From Aspidapion aeneum (taxonomy: Eukaryota; Arthropoda; Insecta; Coleoptera; Brentidae), in the NCBI GenBank assembly GCA_963576565.1, contig OY755042.1, positions 95,102,185 through 95,166,184 on the forward strand: 64,000 nt of DNA, in the 5' to 3' direction. Positions 9,999 through 21,989 of the stretch are shown in pieces (positions within the stretch are counted from its first letter, which is position 1; each line of letters starts with the position of its first letter). The notes under the pieces were generated by a model. The model saw nothing but the letters and a program-made list of their open reading frames with translations. It did not search any database and was not told the DNA's origin. A program made the translations under genes and the position numbers.

Positions 9999-11113
9999 AA
10001 TATAAATTTTGAATATACTTTACAACCAATATTGGTTGGTAGATCATACTTTTTAACGAGAATTTGAGGAATTTCAATAATTTTGTTGTTGATTAAAGCG
10101 GATCGAATATTCTTAAAAATATGTGGTACATCAGCCATAAAATATAATGGCTTATTATTGTCATTCGGATTGGCACAAAAATTTGGAAGAATGGTTTTAC
10201 TTGATTTTATCTCAAAACATTTCCAAACTGCGAGGTTAGAATGCCCCATATCGGAGGTTACATTGACAATATCAAGCCCCAAACGTTCCGTAACGGTAAT
10301 CACTTCCCTAATATGATTAGACAAATCTTCAGCACTAATACCTCCATCTGGCGTAAAATGAAAAGAGACAACTTGTTTCCAGCCTCTGCTGATTCCCCCC
10401 AGCATGACTACCAATGCATGAGTGGCTATTTGTTTAGAATTTGAAAGAGTGTCGAATCCAAAAGAAAGAGATGAACCATCACAATACTGTTGTCTATCAA
10501 TAATAGAGGTTTCATCAATGTGTAGGCAGCAGTCCCTTTCTGCTGGCTGAAGATTTGGAATTTTGTTTTTAAGTACCGAAATAATATCAAAAAAATTCCT
10601 GGGGTAAAGTTAATATGCTCAATAGAGCATTGTAGGGTACGTATTGATGGAAGCGGAAAATTTTGTTTTAATAAGACATTATATCCAGAGGTACCACAGG
10701 CAAACTTAATTTGGAACCCCCTTTCCAAAGTTCGGTTATCCCAGGGTGCAATAGAATATTTTCTTAAATGTGACCCAAACTTGCCTTTGCACAACTTATG
10801 AGCAATGTTTTTGGAATTTTTGGTTTCATGAAACTTTTTATTTTAGAACAATAATTTTGATTTAAAAGGCTTAAATCTGATATTGTTTTGTTTAAATCTA
10901 ATATGTGTTGCTCTTTTTCTGTTAATAAATTTTGTAATATTTGCCGATTTTCCAAAAGTTCTCTAAACATATTTTTCGTTCGTTGTCCATCACAATAAAG
11001 ATCACTAAGAATGTCAAATACTGAGAGTGGATTTTTCTTGGATATTAGGCTGGATGGTACAGCTTCAGTTTTTAATGTAAGTTCTAGTTGAGAATCTTGT
11101 TTTTTGAAGTGAG
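9960..11113 (-). pseudogene. P-element (THAP9-type) transposase, frameshifted
   Basis: Read in order on the minus strand: a 3' splice-site-like ACATACAG then GCTCACTTC (exon start at 11113); a leucine-rich, coiled-coil-like region (about 10860-11000); KGKFGSHLRKYS...WDNRTLERG and KFACGTSGYNVLL; the family signature LPSIRTLQ; HIDETSI (candidate first catalytic Asp region); MLGGISRGWKQVVSFHFTPDG; TSDMGHSN (candidate second acidic site); and MADVPHIFKNIRS. At least two frameshifts break it, one upstream of HKLCKGKFG near 10800 and one in a T-run near 10590 (PGI / FDIISVLKNK). No N-terminal THAP zinc finger was found before 11113. In an intact element this enzyme would cut and paste a TIR-bounded transposon; here it is a relic. 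Confidence 0.9.
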
Positions 11114-11483
11114 CCTGTATGTAATAACAAAATAGGTAATTAATTATTGTTTAAAGGAAATACCTTTTGTTTAAAAAAGAAAAGTTAATCAAGTTTTAAA
11201 AAATGTAAAATTTTTAACCCATTTTGATTTAATCCAGTACGTGTAAAGTTAAAAGTTAAATTTAAACATCACCTAATAACAAGACATTTGTTTAGCTATG
11301 CATAAATACTTTTAAATTTTTGATAATATATTAACTAAATACATTACAAACGCGGCAAAAAATAGTGGTAAAAAATTGGACTAGAAAAAATCTAAACCTT
11401 ATAAAAATTTAGGTACCGTAAACCGGGTATATATTGAACTGCAGGGGTTATATTGACCGCGGCGTAATTTTTTCTTAAATTCA

Positions 11484-11752
11484 GACCTAATTGCCTAAAA
11501 GGTTTTCCATTAGTAGGATGACATCTGTCCATAAAACTTCTCCAAGAATAAGTTTGGATGTAATGAAGTGTTACTGAAAAGAGCGTTTTATTAGCTTAGC
11601 TCCTTAAAAATCAGCGGCATTAAATAACCGACAAAGTTGATTAAGTGCTCAATATGTCGATTAGTAGGGAATAAGCAGTGCTTTTAAAAATATAGGGGAG
11701 GGTGGGGTGAGTTTGAATACTTTTTGGTTTTTTTTTATAATATTTCGTTAAA
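11484..11752. repeat. Direct repeat, right member
   Basis: This is the second copy of 9735-9998, in the same orientation, lying upstream of the transposase fragment in the sense of the gene. Just outside it, at 11413-11460, is CCGTAAACCGGGTATATATTG, which could be an element end but has no partner that I can see. The duplication implies a tandem event or a second truncated copy of the same transposon. Confidence 0.75.
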
Positions 11753-11789
11753 CTTAATAGTTATCAGGAACCACACCTGCGATCTCATA

Positions 11790-13106
11790 CCCACTAAACA
11801 TAAAACATTTTAATAATGTCAAAATAATGTTAAACTTAAAAACATAACGTTAGGTTGGATGTTAGTTCTAACGTCATATTCATAGTGAAAAAGAAGCTTA
11901 ATAACCCGTTTTCTGACGTTAGAAAAATAATCTTTTTTATAACGTTTTTTTAAAGTGTTTTTCGAACGTTAAAAAAATATTGATTTTTAACAGTAGAAAA
12001 GAAATGTTTTTCTAACATTGAAAAATAAATGTTTTTTAACAATGAAAAAAATATATTTTTTTCAAATATCTCTAAAGATAAGGTAACATAAATAACATAA
12101 ATAAAATTCTTCTATTTTGGAAACGCAGGGCAGCAACAGTCCGTTGAGGTTTTCATGAACTCGACACTCAGTAAAGGAAATTCGAATCCGTAGCTTCTGA
12201 AAATAAAATTTAAAATTCTATGTAAACAATAATTTTGTAGTAAGTGCCTCGCTACGAGGCCAAACAATTCATGCTCAAGTGAATACAAGGCAAACAATTT
12301 CAAGGCGCGTATTCACTTTAGCATGAATGCAAACGAAGTATTCGTTTGGTCCCGCTGCGAGGCTTGCGAATTCTGCCTCAAATGAGACGCGGCTTAAGGT
12401 CCGGCGGCTAATCATTCGCGGTGAATTGTCGCATTCCCTGTCTGATTAACTGTAATGTAGGTATGCGATATTCCATACAAAACAATTTTTTTACTTTTGT
12501 TTACTTTTCTTACCTAATTTTGTGATGCTTCATTTAAATCAACTATACCATCTTTTCCACACAACTTGTGTATATTCCTATCCAAATATGTATTCACTAT
12601 CATTATTATTAATTGTGCTTTTAATTTGCCATGTTGGTTTCTACAAAAGGTAAATTGTAACCAAAATTCCACAAAGCGTATCTGCTATCGACTCGTATGA
12701 ACTCGCAGCGAAATCCAACTAAAAATGGCGATGACCCGTTCTGGTAGTGGAACTATGCGACAGCGCCCTCTATAGTTTAATTTTTTGAAATGTTTAAAAA
12801 ACAAAACTTTTATTAGCTTCATATATCTTAAATTCAACGTTAGAAATGAGATCTAGGAAAAACATTATAAAAATATCAATATATACAATATATTGATGGT
12901 ATTATTTTTAATGTTAGTGAAATTATGGTTTTTTTAATGCTGGTTTCTTAACGTTATTAAGAAATATATTTTTGGTAATGCTTTTACATGAAATTTTTGT
13001 TTTAATGTCAAAAGTTGACTTAATTTTAACACAAATTTGTGTTAGAAAAAAGAACATTTTTTTTCAACATTTATTAAACGTTTTTTACGATTTTGTGCTT
13101 AGTGGG
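11790..13106. mobile_element. CCCACTAA-ended DNA transposon, copy A (1317 bp)
   Basis: The left end is CCCACTAAACATAAAACATT and the right end is the reverse complement of CCCACTAAGCACAAAATCGT. The full length is matched in inverted orientation by copy B (16784-18117). The edge is flanked by TA on the left; the right flank reads TTACC, so the target duplication is not clean here. The terminal thirds are AT-rich with many AACGTTA words; the middle is GC-richer. On the minus strand it contains a decayed version of the open frame seen intact in copy B. Confidence 0.8.
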
Positions 13107-16100
13107 TTACCTATAAAATAATAATGGTATAATATAGTCCACTGGCAAAAACGGAATTCTTACTAACCGGAGATTATATAGAAACGTCATTCAATAAACC
13201 TAACCTAACATTTAAAAAATATATATTTAATCTTTTTCTACTCTGTATGTAACTTGTTTTAAAATGTTAATATTTAAGAATATTAAGCTTGATCCCCACT
13301 TGTACCAAACACCATTTACTAAAATTTAGTTTTTGTTTCCTTAGAGTTAAACAACTCTCAGTAAAGGTTAGGAAAATGGCTAATACCAGCCGGATCACCA
13401 ACGGAATTTTGAAAATTTAATTTTTGTACAATAAGGAACTGTACCAGAAAAAAAACATAATAGACACTTATTGGAATAAAACTAGAATTTATTTTAGAGT
13501 GGACTTTATTCTGACAGATTTACAAAGAAAACTGACAGCTGACCTCTCAAAATTGACATACCAAAGCCAAATTTAAAAATAAAGTCGCTAACTTTCATTT
13601 AATAAATACAGACACTAATTATTCCGGTTCCTAAATACACAAAGGCGTATTTTGAAAGAAAGCAGCTGCTTTTTATTTGTAAATCTGTCACAATATTGTC
13701 GATATTGAAATAAGGTCAGGTTTTATTCAATTTCTGGTTAGAAACAGTGTTAAAATACTCGCAAATGCGCAAATTTTTATTTTATTTTAAATTCCAGCTT
13801 AACAGGTATAAAGGTAATTATTATAAAATTTTAGAAAAAATAGTGTTTGAGTAAACTTAGATGTGACAATGGGGTTTAGAAGAAATAAATAAGGGTGGTT
13901 TATTAAGGGTTGAAAATTACTCGTATTAATATGCAGTTTTCAGATTTGTGTTTAGCTCCCGCTAAATTCTCTATTTTAATTAATTCATTAATTTTTAGTA
14001 ATTAGAAAATATTACTTTTTTACTTGCACTGCCCTCTTTTGGGACATTCACAATTCTAAAGGATTAAAATAAATAAAACAAATTCTCCTTTTTTTTGTAT
14101 TGATTCTGTTAATATAGCAGGAAGTTTTTTCTTTTTATCGCCTTTTATTGATATATTTTTATCATGCTTTCATACAAAAAACGCGGGTGCCGCTACGCGG
14201 TCCATAAATATATTTTTCCCTTCTTTCCTATAACCTAAAAAGTGGACAGTGCGCAGTGTCGTATAAGAAACGAACTCAATCACGCGGTCCCTCGTGTGAA
14301 TTTACCCTTAAATTCTCTTTGCCCTTTGGCACCCTTAAAAACCCTTTAAAATTAAAGCTGTGCGTTATCATCTGTGGAAGCTGTGTAGCTGTGAATCATG
14401 GAACTGGAGAACAGGGCCCTGTAAGCGACTACTCTGCAAATATCGGTGAGCGACATATCCTCTCTCTCTCTCTCTACACTCTACCTACCCTTTACACCCT
14501 CTCCCAATACAGTCCCTTCGGCCTCAACTTATGGGCTACATAAGTTTGGTCCTTCCATCCAAATACTGAACTACCCCTATAACCACCCCCTACCCTTACG
14601 TTGGCACTTGTTGTTTTAAGCCTTCTTTTGTTTAAAAAAAAAATATATATATACATATTTCAAAATTAAAAAATTAAATTTTCTCTTTAGAAAAGGCGAT
14701 TTAGATTTTTATTAAAGCAGATGATCTGTTTTCATGGTGTTAAAAATACCGGTAAACCGTTGTAGGTATCTGATTTTTTGCCTTTTTCTAATAAATTAAA
14801 ACTCAGTTTCCTAAACGATTTTTTTTATATAAATCGATTTAAAAATTAAAATTTTTATTTTTTTAGGGCTAATAAACATCTTGTGCAGTTTAAAGGGATA
14901 TATAATTGTTTGAATGTATTATGCATTGCATACTTAGATTTGGCGCTTTTCATATTTCACTTTAATTTACCTAGTAGGTACAGTAGGTATCATGATTTTT
15001 CGCCAAGGCTGTCAAAAACCGGACTATATCTACATGGATACATTATTTTTTGTAGATATCCAAGAAACTAAAGCTTTTAGTATACATATATATTTGAGGA
15101 AAAATAATGATACAACGACTAATCGGTAAAATTTTAGGCACCTATGTTTATAATTTGAAACACTAAAAAAAACTACCCTTAAGTTACATTTATTTTGTCT
15201 AAACCCCTTTGTTTGGCTGGAATTTCAAATATAATAAAAGTGTGCATATTTGCACATATTTTAAAGCTGTTTCTATCCAGAAGTTGTATTTTTTTTATGT
15301 GCGCTTTTTTCTCGTATACTGCTTAATTGTTTTAAATATGTCCCATTTGCGGTCCGGCTATTATTGACCATTGGCTTAACCCTTCCTTAAAGTTTTTTAA
15401 CTTTAAGGAAACAAAAACTAAACTTAAGTATAGTTTTTGCAAAGTCAGTTGAACAAAGATAAAAGCCGATCATCGGCATATCCTTTATAGAGAGTGACAT
15501 GGGCGGCGGTAGATATACTCATGAAAATTAATTCATTTAATTATGGCGTAAACTAAAGAAATAAAAATAGATAATAAAACTTTCTATTCCTACACCTACA
15601 GAAACGACACTGATTTATTTTCTAACTCTGCATACTGCCGACTAAAGGGGTCCCGAAACGAACACCTGAAAGCAATTAAAAGCGCATCTCAAAAAAATCT
15701 GCCAATCAGGTGCCGTCCATCCACCTGGCCTCGGTCGGTCGGAAAACAAATACTTTGTGTTCGGACCGCAAAGAGCCGCGCCTTTTCTGTGTCGGTAGGG
15801 TTGAAATTATACCAGGAAGATTTTATATGAATTTGGATAACTTTTGAAGGGCGGAATGAAGCAAAATTTAATGAAATCGATAGAACCTCGTATTAGGATT
15901 TATTCAAGTGACTTTGCAAAAACTTTACATGGTGTTTTGTACAAGTGGAGATCAACTTAATATTATAAAATATTAACATTTTAAAAGAAGTAAACTACAG
16001 GGAAGGAAAAAATTAAATAAAAATATTTTTAAATTTATTTTTTAAAATGTTAGGCTTTTTTTTTTCCTAGACCGAATGATTTTGCGTATTCCTCTCTGTT

Positions 16101-16654
16101 GACTTTATACTTATACAAAAATCTGACTATATGACTGGCCTAAAAGGGGTGATATATTTATATCAAGATACGATTTTCACTTTTAACATGTTAGAAATTA
16201 ATTTATTCAACTTTTCGTTGGACCGTTCTCCATTTAAGGTTAGAAAACTTTTTATCGGATATTTTTTATACGTAGTGTTTTTCCAACTTTTTTACTGCTC
16301 ACGAGTGCGACAAGCTGTAAAAGGACAGAACGACGGTGGAATATTGATGGCTGTCCAGAATAAAAATAAAACAAAATCTCCATTGGAATGGAAAAAGATG
16401 AGAGGAAATTGACCGCGATACGACTTAAACTAGAAGCGCGCGTATTATTTTTTACAGTTATTTGTAAGGTACGGTTGATTTTAAAAAAACTGATATTTAT
16501 TTTCTAAATTTAATATCCCTTAGTTGGGGATATCTTTAGGGCGAATATTCGCGCCCGTTAATTAATAAAATGCTCTTAATTACTTACACGATGTGAACGC
16601 TGCGTTACTAAAAGGGAAGAGAGGGATCCAACATGGCTGCTAGCATCAATTGCC
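13107..16654. other. Mostly unassigned sequence; probable F-family copy at 13440-13650
   Basis: 13440-13650 resembles foldback F1 (AAAATTGACATACCAAAG, CTTTATTCTGACAG). A pyrimidine-rich stretch with (TC)n lies at 14460-14540, followed by a small hairpin ACTTATGGGCTACATAAGT. A GC-richer patch occurs at 15620-15800. Open frames of 95 and 93 codons (14256-14543, 16131-16412) have no recognisable motifs, and I do not call them genes. Confidence 0.4.
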
Positions 16655-16783
16655 ATAACTTGAATTTTCGCGGGTTATTACAATAAACATGGAAAAGGAA
16701 ATAAACAGTCCTCTTGTTGGACGTCATAACAATACTGTAAAATGTAAATATGAACCCGATATAATATACAGTATGTCCCCCTA
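16655..16783 (+). repeat. Fragment of the T1/T2 element 3' end
   Basis: GACGTCATAACAATACTGTAAAATGTAAAT and neighbours match 6110-6180 and, inverted, 51600-51670. It ends at the left edge of copy B (TA then CCCACTAAGC), so copy B appears to have inserted into or beside it. Confidence 0.6.
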
Positions 16784-18117
16784 CCCACTAAGCATAAAAT
16801 CGTAAAAAACGTTAAATAAATGTTGAAAAAAAAAGTTTTTTTTCTAGCACAAATTTGTGTTAAAATTAACTCAACTTTTGACATTAAAAAAACATGTTCA
16901 AAATCCTAACGAAAATTTTATGTAAAAGCATTACCAAAAATATATTTCTTAATAACGTTAAGAAACCAATATTTAAAAAACCATGATTTTATTAACATTA
17001 AAAATAATACCATCAATATATGGTTATTTTAATAATGTTTTTTCTAGATCTCATTTCTAACGTTGACTTTAAGATATGAAGCTAATAAATGTTTTGTTTT
17101 TTAAACATTAAAAAAAATTATACTATAGAGGGCGCTCCCGCATAGTTTCACTATCAGAACGGGCCATCGCCATTTTTAGTTGCTTTTCGCTGCGAGTTCA
17201 TACGAGTCGGTAGCAGATACGCTTTGTGCAATTTTGGTTAAAATATTTACCTTTTGTAGAAACAAACATGGCAAATTAAAAGCACAATTATTAATAATGA
17301 TAGTGAATACATATTTGGATACTCATATACACCAGTTGTGTGGAAAAGATTGAACAAATATGTATGCAATGATTTAAATGAAGCATCACAAAATGCTGTA
17401 AGAAAAGTAAAAAAATTGTTTTGCATGGAATATCGCATACCTACGTTACAGTTAATCAGACAGGGAATGCCACAATTCACCGCGAATGATTAGCCGCCGG
17501 ACCTTATTTCGTATTCATTTGAGGCAGAATTCGCAAGCCTCGCAGTGGGACCAAACGAATGCCTCGGCACGGGACCCCATCCGATCAAAGTGCGAATTTC
17601 AAACGAGCATTCAGTTGAATATTGTTTGCCTTGTATTCACTTGAGCATTAATGAGAACGAGAGCGAGGCACTTACTACTAAATTATTGTTTACATATAAT
17701 TTTAAATTTTATTTTCAGAAGCTACAGATCCGAATTTCCTTTACTGAGTGTCGAGTTCACGAAAACCTCAACGGACTCTTGCTGCTCTGCTTTTCCAAAA
17801 TAGTTGAATTTTATTTACATTATTTAAGTTACCTTAGCTTTAGAGATATTTGAAAAAAATATATTTTTTCATTGTTAAAAAAAACATTTATTATTCAATG
17901 TTAGAAAAACATTACATTTTCACTGTTAAAAATCAATATTTTTTTAACGTTTGAAAAACACTAAAAAACAAAAGATAATTTTTCTAACGTCAGAAAACGG
18001 GTTATTAAGCTTCTTTTTCACCATGAATATGACGTTAGAACTAACATCCAACCTAACGTCATGTTTTTAAATTAAACATTATTTTGACATTATTAAAATG
18101 TTTTTGTGTTTAGTGGG
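16784..18117. mobile_element. CCCACTAA-ended DNA transposon, copy B (1334 bp)
   Basis: The ends are CCCACTAAGCATAAAATCG (left) and the reverse complement of CCCACTAAACACAAAAACATT (right), flanked by TA on both sides (16782-16783, 18118-18119). A TA target suggests a Tc1/mariner-like or related mechanism, though no matching transposase is visible. It is inverted relative to copy A. Exon-like features occur inside: a TTTTGTAG acceptor at 17259, the frame 17260-17493, and a second TTATTTTCAG near 17718 that is shared with copy A. Confidence 0.8.
17260..17493 (+). CDS. Exon-like open frame inside element B, unrecognised
   Basis: After the acceptor-like TTTTGTAG, an open frame runs 77 codons to TAG. 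It includes SEYIFGYSYTPVVWKRLN, then DLNEASQNAVRKVKKLF, then MEYRIPTLQLIRQGMPQF. It has no start codon of its own, so if real it is a terminal exon. In copy A the equivalent minus-strand sequence keeps many of the same residues but has stops and indels, which suggests B is closer to the ancestral coding state. I do not recognise the family; it shows no DDE, zinc-finger or recombinase motif. It could be part of the element's transposase, a captured host exon, or chance. Confidence 0.35.
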   Translation, partial: KQTWQIKSTIINNDSEYIFGYSYTPVVWKRLNKYVCNDLNEASQNAVRKVKKLFCMEYRIPTLQLIRQGMPQFTAND

Positions 18118-20100
18118 TAGGTTGGAATCATATGGAAAACTTTTTTATTATTAATTTTAGGAAAAAAAGTTAGTCTTCATAAAAAGTTCTGCATTATCTA
18201 AAACCTAGAATACAGTCATCAAATATCAAATTTTTTCAGTGGTATACGAGGTTTGAAAAAAAATTTGAGTTTTGCTCAAGAGTAAAGTACCTTTAAATTT
18301 GACATTATCTAAAAATATTACTCAAAAAAGTTGATGAGAATTAAAAATTACGTTTAGGTATGCAAGTACGTCCATTTAAATTAAAACTTTATTTTATTTT
18401 TTACTAATATTTCTATTTTGAATGAACATGTATCTCTTGTGATTACGAAACATATGATAACCTTTTAGTTTTTCGATGTTTTCTAGTAGTTTTGCAATTA
18501 CAACGCGTAATAAGTGCATATGCATAGAAGACTATGCAACCCGTATTAGACCATAGATCTTTTCTGTGGTAGGAAGTCAAAAGGGGGTAACTCAGATGTA
18601 GTAAAGCCTGATTTACCCCCTTTTAACTTCCTACCACGGTCAAAGAAAATCAGTTTTGTTTTTCTTAATTTATAATTTGCTTTAATACCCAGATGGCACA
18701 TGTCGGGGCAGGGGTTTAGCACAACAATTATTGTGAAATATCCTATATAAATTCTCACTTTCAACTTTAGCTTTTAATTTAATTTGAATAGACTTTTTTG
18801 TACCAAATTTTGTCAAATTATATTCCTCTTCCTACGCAATTAGGCTTGTTAATAAAAAAGGCAACCTTTAAAATTAAGACCTAAAAAGCTCTTGAGAGCA
18901 AATCAAGTAATAAAAAGCAAATTTCGAAATGAGCAATTATTTTATTTACGTATTCCTTTTATCGTTCATCTTCATCGGAATGACTGATTACGCCGTCAAA
19001 AGGAATATTGGAAAATGTTTTATGTTAACGAGAGAAATATCGGTTTATTTTTTTGCTTTTTTAATAGTGAAAGAAATTACAGGTAACAGGTTACAAGCAT
19101 GAATTCAATGTACAATAAAATCAATACAATGAACACGTTCATTGATACAATGTTTGGAACATTGAATCAATGTATTTTATTCATTGGCTGAAAATCAATA
19201 AAATCAATTAACAAACTCATTAATAGTACGGACCTTTTTCGTTCTGTGTATAATTTTGATTTAGTTGGATTTGCTCGTTCAATCTGGTGAGCCAAATTTC
19301 ATTTTTAGGCAGTTTTTATATAGGGAATGGAAGCGCAATGATACGCAATGGGCAATCATACGCACCTCTCTGCAGCAGAATTGGATTGTTAATTTTGGTC
19401 ACTGATTGTTTAAGCTCGGGTCAAAACTCTATTAAATTAAACAATGCCTATAAATTCTGGTTTATTTGCATTTGCGCGTTGAATCAGGGGAGACAAATCT
19501 AATTTTTAAGCAGTTTTGATATAAAATTGCTGTCTGATTTAAATGAAGGTTAGACTTTTATTTATCTTTGTTGTTATCTCTTATTTTTGTAAATGCACCA
19601 TGGCTAGAGCCCTCAGAGGTATTCACAGCAAAATTTCGTGCCAAAATCACTAAATGTTGGTTTTAATTAAATGCGTTTAAAATGGCATTAAATTGGGTAA
19701 TTATACGCACAGTGGGTTTATTATTTTTACCCAACTGCAGCGCGGCGAAAGGAAGGAAATGTTTTTCGATTGTTGTATGTATGTAAGTAAATATGTTTGT
19801 GTCACGCTAGAGGCTAAACGACTGAACCGATTTTGACCAAAAAGGTGTCGTTGGAATTGCTACTGATCCCGAAGGTGCTATAGGCTATATTTTTTTAAAG
19901 AGGAATCAACATGGCGGTCTTCAGACGCCATTTTGTCAGATGATGTAGGCTTTAAGACATACAAATTATTTTATTTTTTATTGAAATTCCTTTGATTACT
20001 CATTACAAATGTCCTCTAATTTGCGGTAGTTACTTTGTAGTCCTCCCTGCACCCACCCATCTCCCCTCCTGTCATTCCCTCCACCCTATTCAAAAACCAT
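18118..20100. other. Unassigned sequence with a hairpin and a weak duplication
   Basis: A strong hairpin is listed separately at 18566-18637. 19250-19320 and 19440-19530 are a diverged direct repeat (GCAGTTTT-ATATA context). 19790-19890 carries the phrase CTGAACCGATTTTGACCAAA, also typical of repeat X and 43690-43770. No gene is visible. Confidence 0.4.
18566..18637. repeat. 25-bp-arm hairpin
   Basis: The arms 18566-18590 and 18613-18637 (starting GTGGTAGGAAGT and ending ACTTCCTACCAC) pair with a single mismatch around a 22-nt loop. It has the size of a small-RNA precursor or a MITE relic. I see no other copy in the window. Confidence 0.7.
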
Positions 20101-20531
20101 ATTCGCATAAATTTATGAAATATAGAGCGATTTCAAAAATTCTTTTTGCATACGCTTTCATATTATTTTTCCAACACCATTTTACTAGTCCCCCCCGCTT
20201 CTCCCTCTCTCCATCCTTATTAGGAATAGTTATAGCTATAACTTTCACAAATATGCAGCGATTTCAAAAGTTCTTTCTGCACACGCTTGAAGACCTTGTT
20301 CCAACATCATTTTACTAGTTTCCCCCTCCCTCTCTTCTCCCCTCCCTCATTATTAGTAATAGTTGTAGCTATACCTTTCACAAATATAGAGCGATTTCAA
20401 AAATTCTTTCTGCACACGCTTTAAGACTTTTTTCCAACATCATTTTACTAGTTTCCCCCTTCCTCTCCCTCTCTACTCCCCACTCTCCTTATTAGTAATA
20501 GTTGTAGCTATACCTTTCACAAATTTAGAGC
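20101..20531. repeat. Tandem repeat, about 130-bp unit, roughly 3.3 copies
   Basis: The units start AGAGCGATTTCAAAA (about 20124, 20255 and 20388), with a final partial unit at about 20524. Each contains TTCCAACA-CATTTTACTAGT, a C/T-rich block and TAGTTGTAGCTATACC. The units vary in length within the pyrimidine block. Confidence 0.85.
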
Positions 20532-21930
20532 GCTAAAAGACATGCAACTGCAACCCGGAGCCTTTATTTTTAATAAAAACACTTTTTTTTGCATAACGAA
20601 AATGCCTAGATTAGATAGGTTGATAATAAAAAATATTGGTATTGGCTAATTAAAATTTCGTTTTGCTTTTTGTTGTGTATTTTTTAAATGCACTGTATAA
20701 AAAGTAAATATTGCCCTGCAAAAGCTTACCTTTTGTAAAAGAGAAAGCAGATAAAATGTAATTTAAAAAGTTTGAGAATTGTTTACGTTTCTATAAAAAG
20801 TCAGAAATTATAAATTAATTTTTTTGAATACCGGTAATTAGATTTAAGGCTTCGGTACTTTGTGCTTACTGGCGGCGGTTATAAAGGGCCCTTTTTAATT
20901 TTGGATTTTTTTTCTTAAGTATTGTTTATAAAGCATTTTTTTAAAGTGTTTGTTTCACAACTTTCTCGGAATTATGCTTATGTGCGTATCATTCGCCTCC
21001 CCTCTCCCCCTTTCGTAGCTAAAAGACATGCAACGAAACTAAAACTGCAATCTAGGGCTCTTATCTTGAATAAAATGACATGTTTTTTTAATATATAAAA
21101 TTTCTAGATTAGATAGGTTGATAAATAAATATTGCCCTGTAAAAGCTTACCTTTTGTAAAAGAGAAGGCACATAAAATGTAATTTAAAAAGTTTGAGAAT
21201 TGTTTACGTTTCTATAAAAAGGCAGAAATTATAAATTAATTTTTTTAATACCGGTATTTAGATGTAAGGCTTCGTTCGGTACTTTGTGCTTTACTGGTGC
21301 AGGTTATAAAGAGGGCCATAAGCCCTATTTAATTTTGGATATTTTTCTTAAGTATTGTTTATAAAGCATTTTTTTAAAGTGTTTGTTTCACTATGTTAAG
21401 AATCGCAGAAATTTGTTCGAAAAAAATTGTTTCAGCGGAAAATAAACTATCTTGGAATTATGCTTAGGTGCGTATCATTCGCCTCCCCTCTCCCCCTTTC
21501 GTAGCTAAAAGACATGCAACGAAACTAAAACTGCAATCTAGGGCCCTTATTTTGAATAAAATGACAGGTTTTTTTATAATTATATAAAATTCCTAGATTA
21601 GATAGGTTGATAACAATAAAAAATACTGGTAATGTCCAATTAAAATTGTGTTCCTTTTTGTTGTGTATTTTTTAAATGCACTGTATAAAAATTAAATACT
21701 GCCCTGCAAAAGCTTACCTTTTATAAAAAGTAAAGCACAAAAAATATAATTTAAAAAGTTGTTTTGTGGAATTGTTTACCTTTCTATAACAATAATGAAC
21801 GGACATATTAATTTTTGAAATTCCGGTTATTAGATTTAACGCTTTCGGTACTTTGTGCTTTATTACCGGGGGTTATAAAAGAGGCCATAAGCCCTTTTTG
21901 ATTTCGGATATTTTTCTTAGGTGTTGTATA
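20532..21930. repeat. Tandem repeat, about 486-bp unit, nearly 3 copies
   Basis: CTAAAAGACATGCAAC marks unit starts at 20532, 21019 and 21504. Each unit then has TTAGATAGGTTGATAA, GCAAAAGCTTACCTTTT, a TACCGGT-ATTAGAT block and the junction GCCTCCCCTCTCCCCCTTTCG. The units differ by indels and lack long open frames. This array follows directly on the 130-bp array and probably grew from the same region. Confidence 0.85.
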
Positions 21931-21989
21931 TAAAATTGTTTGAATTTTTTTGTGCACACTTTCTTGAAAAGTCATTTTCTTCAAACAGA

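Noticed and set aside
14256..14543. 95-codon open frame with a Ser/Leu/Tyr-rich end
   Set aside because: The C-terminal part is a translated (TC)n and pyrimidine-rich tract. Nothing suggests a protein.
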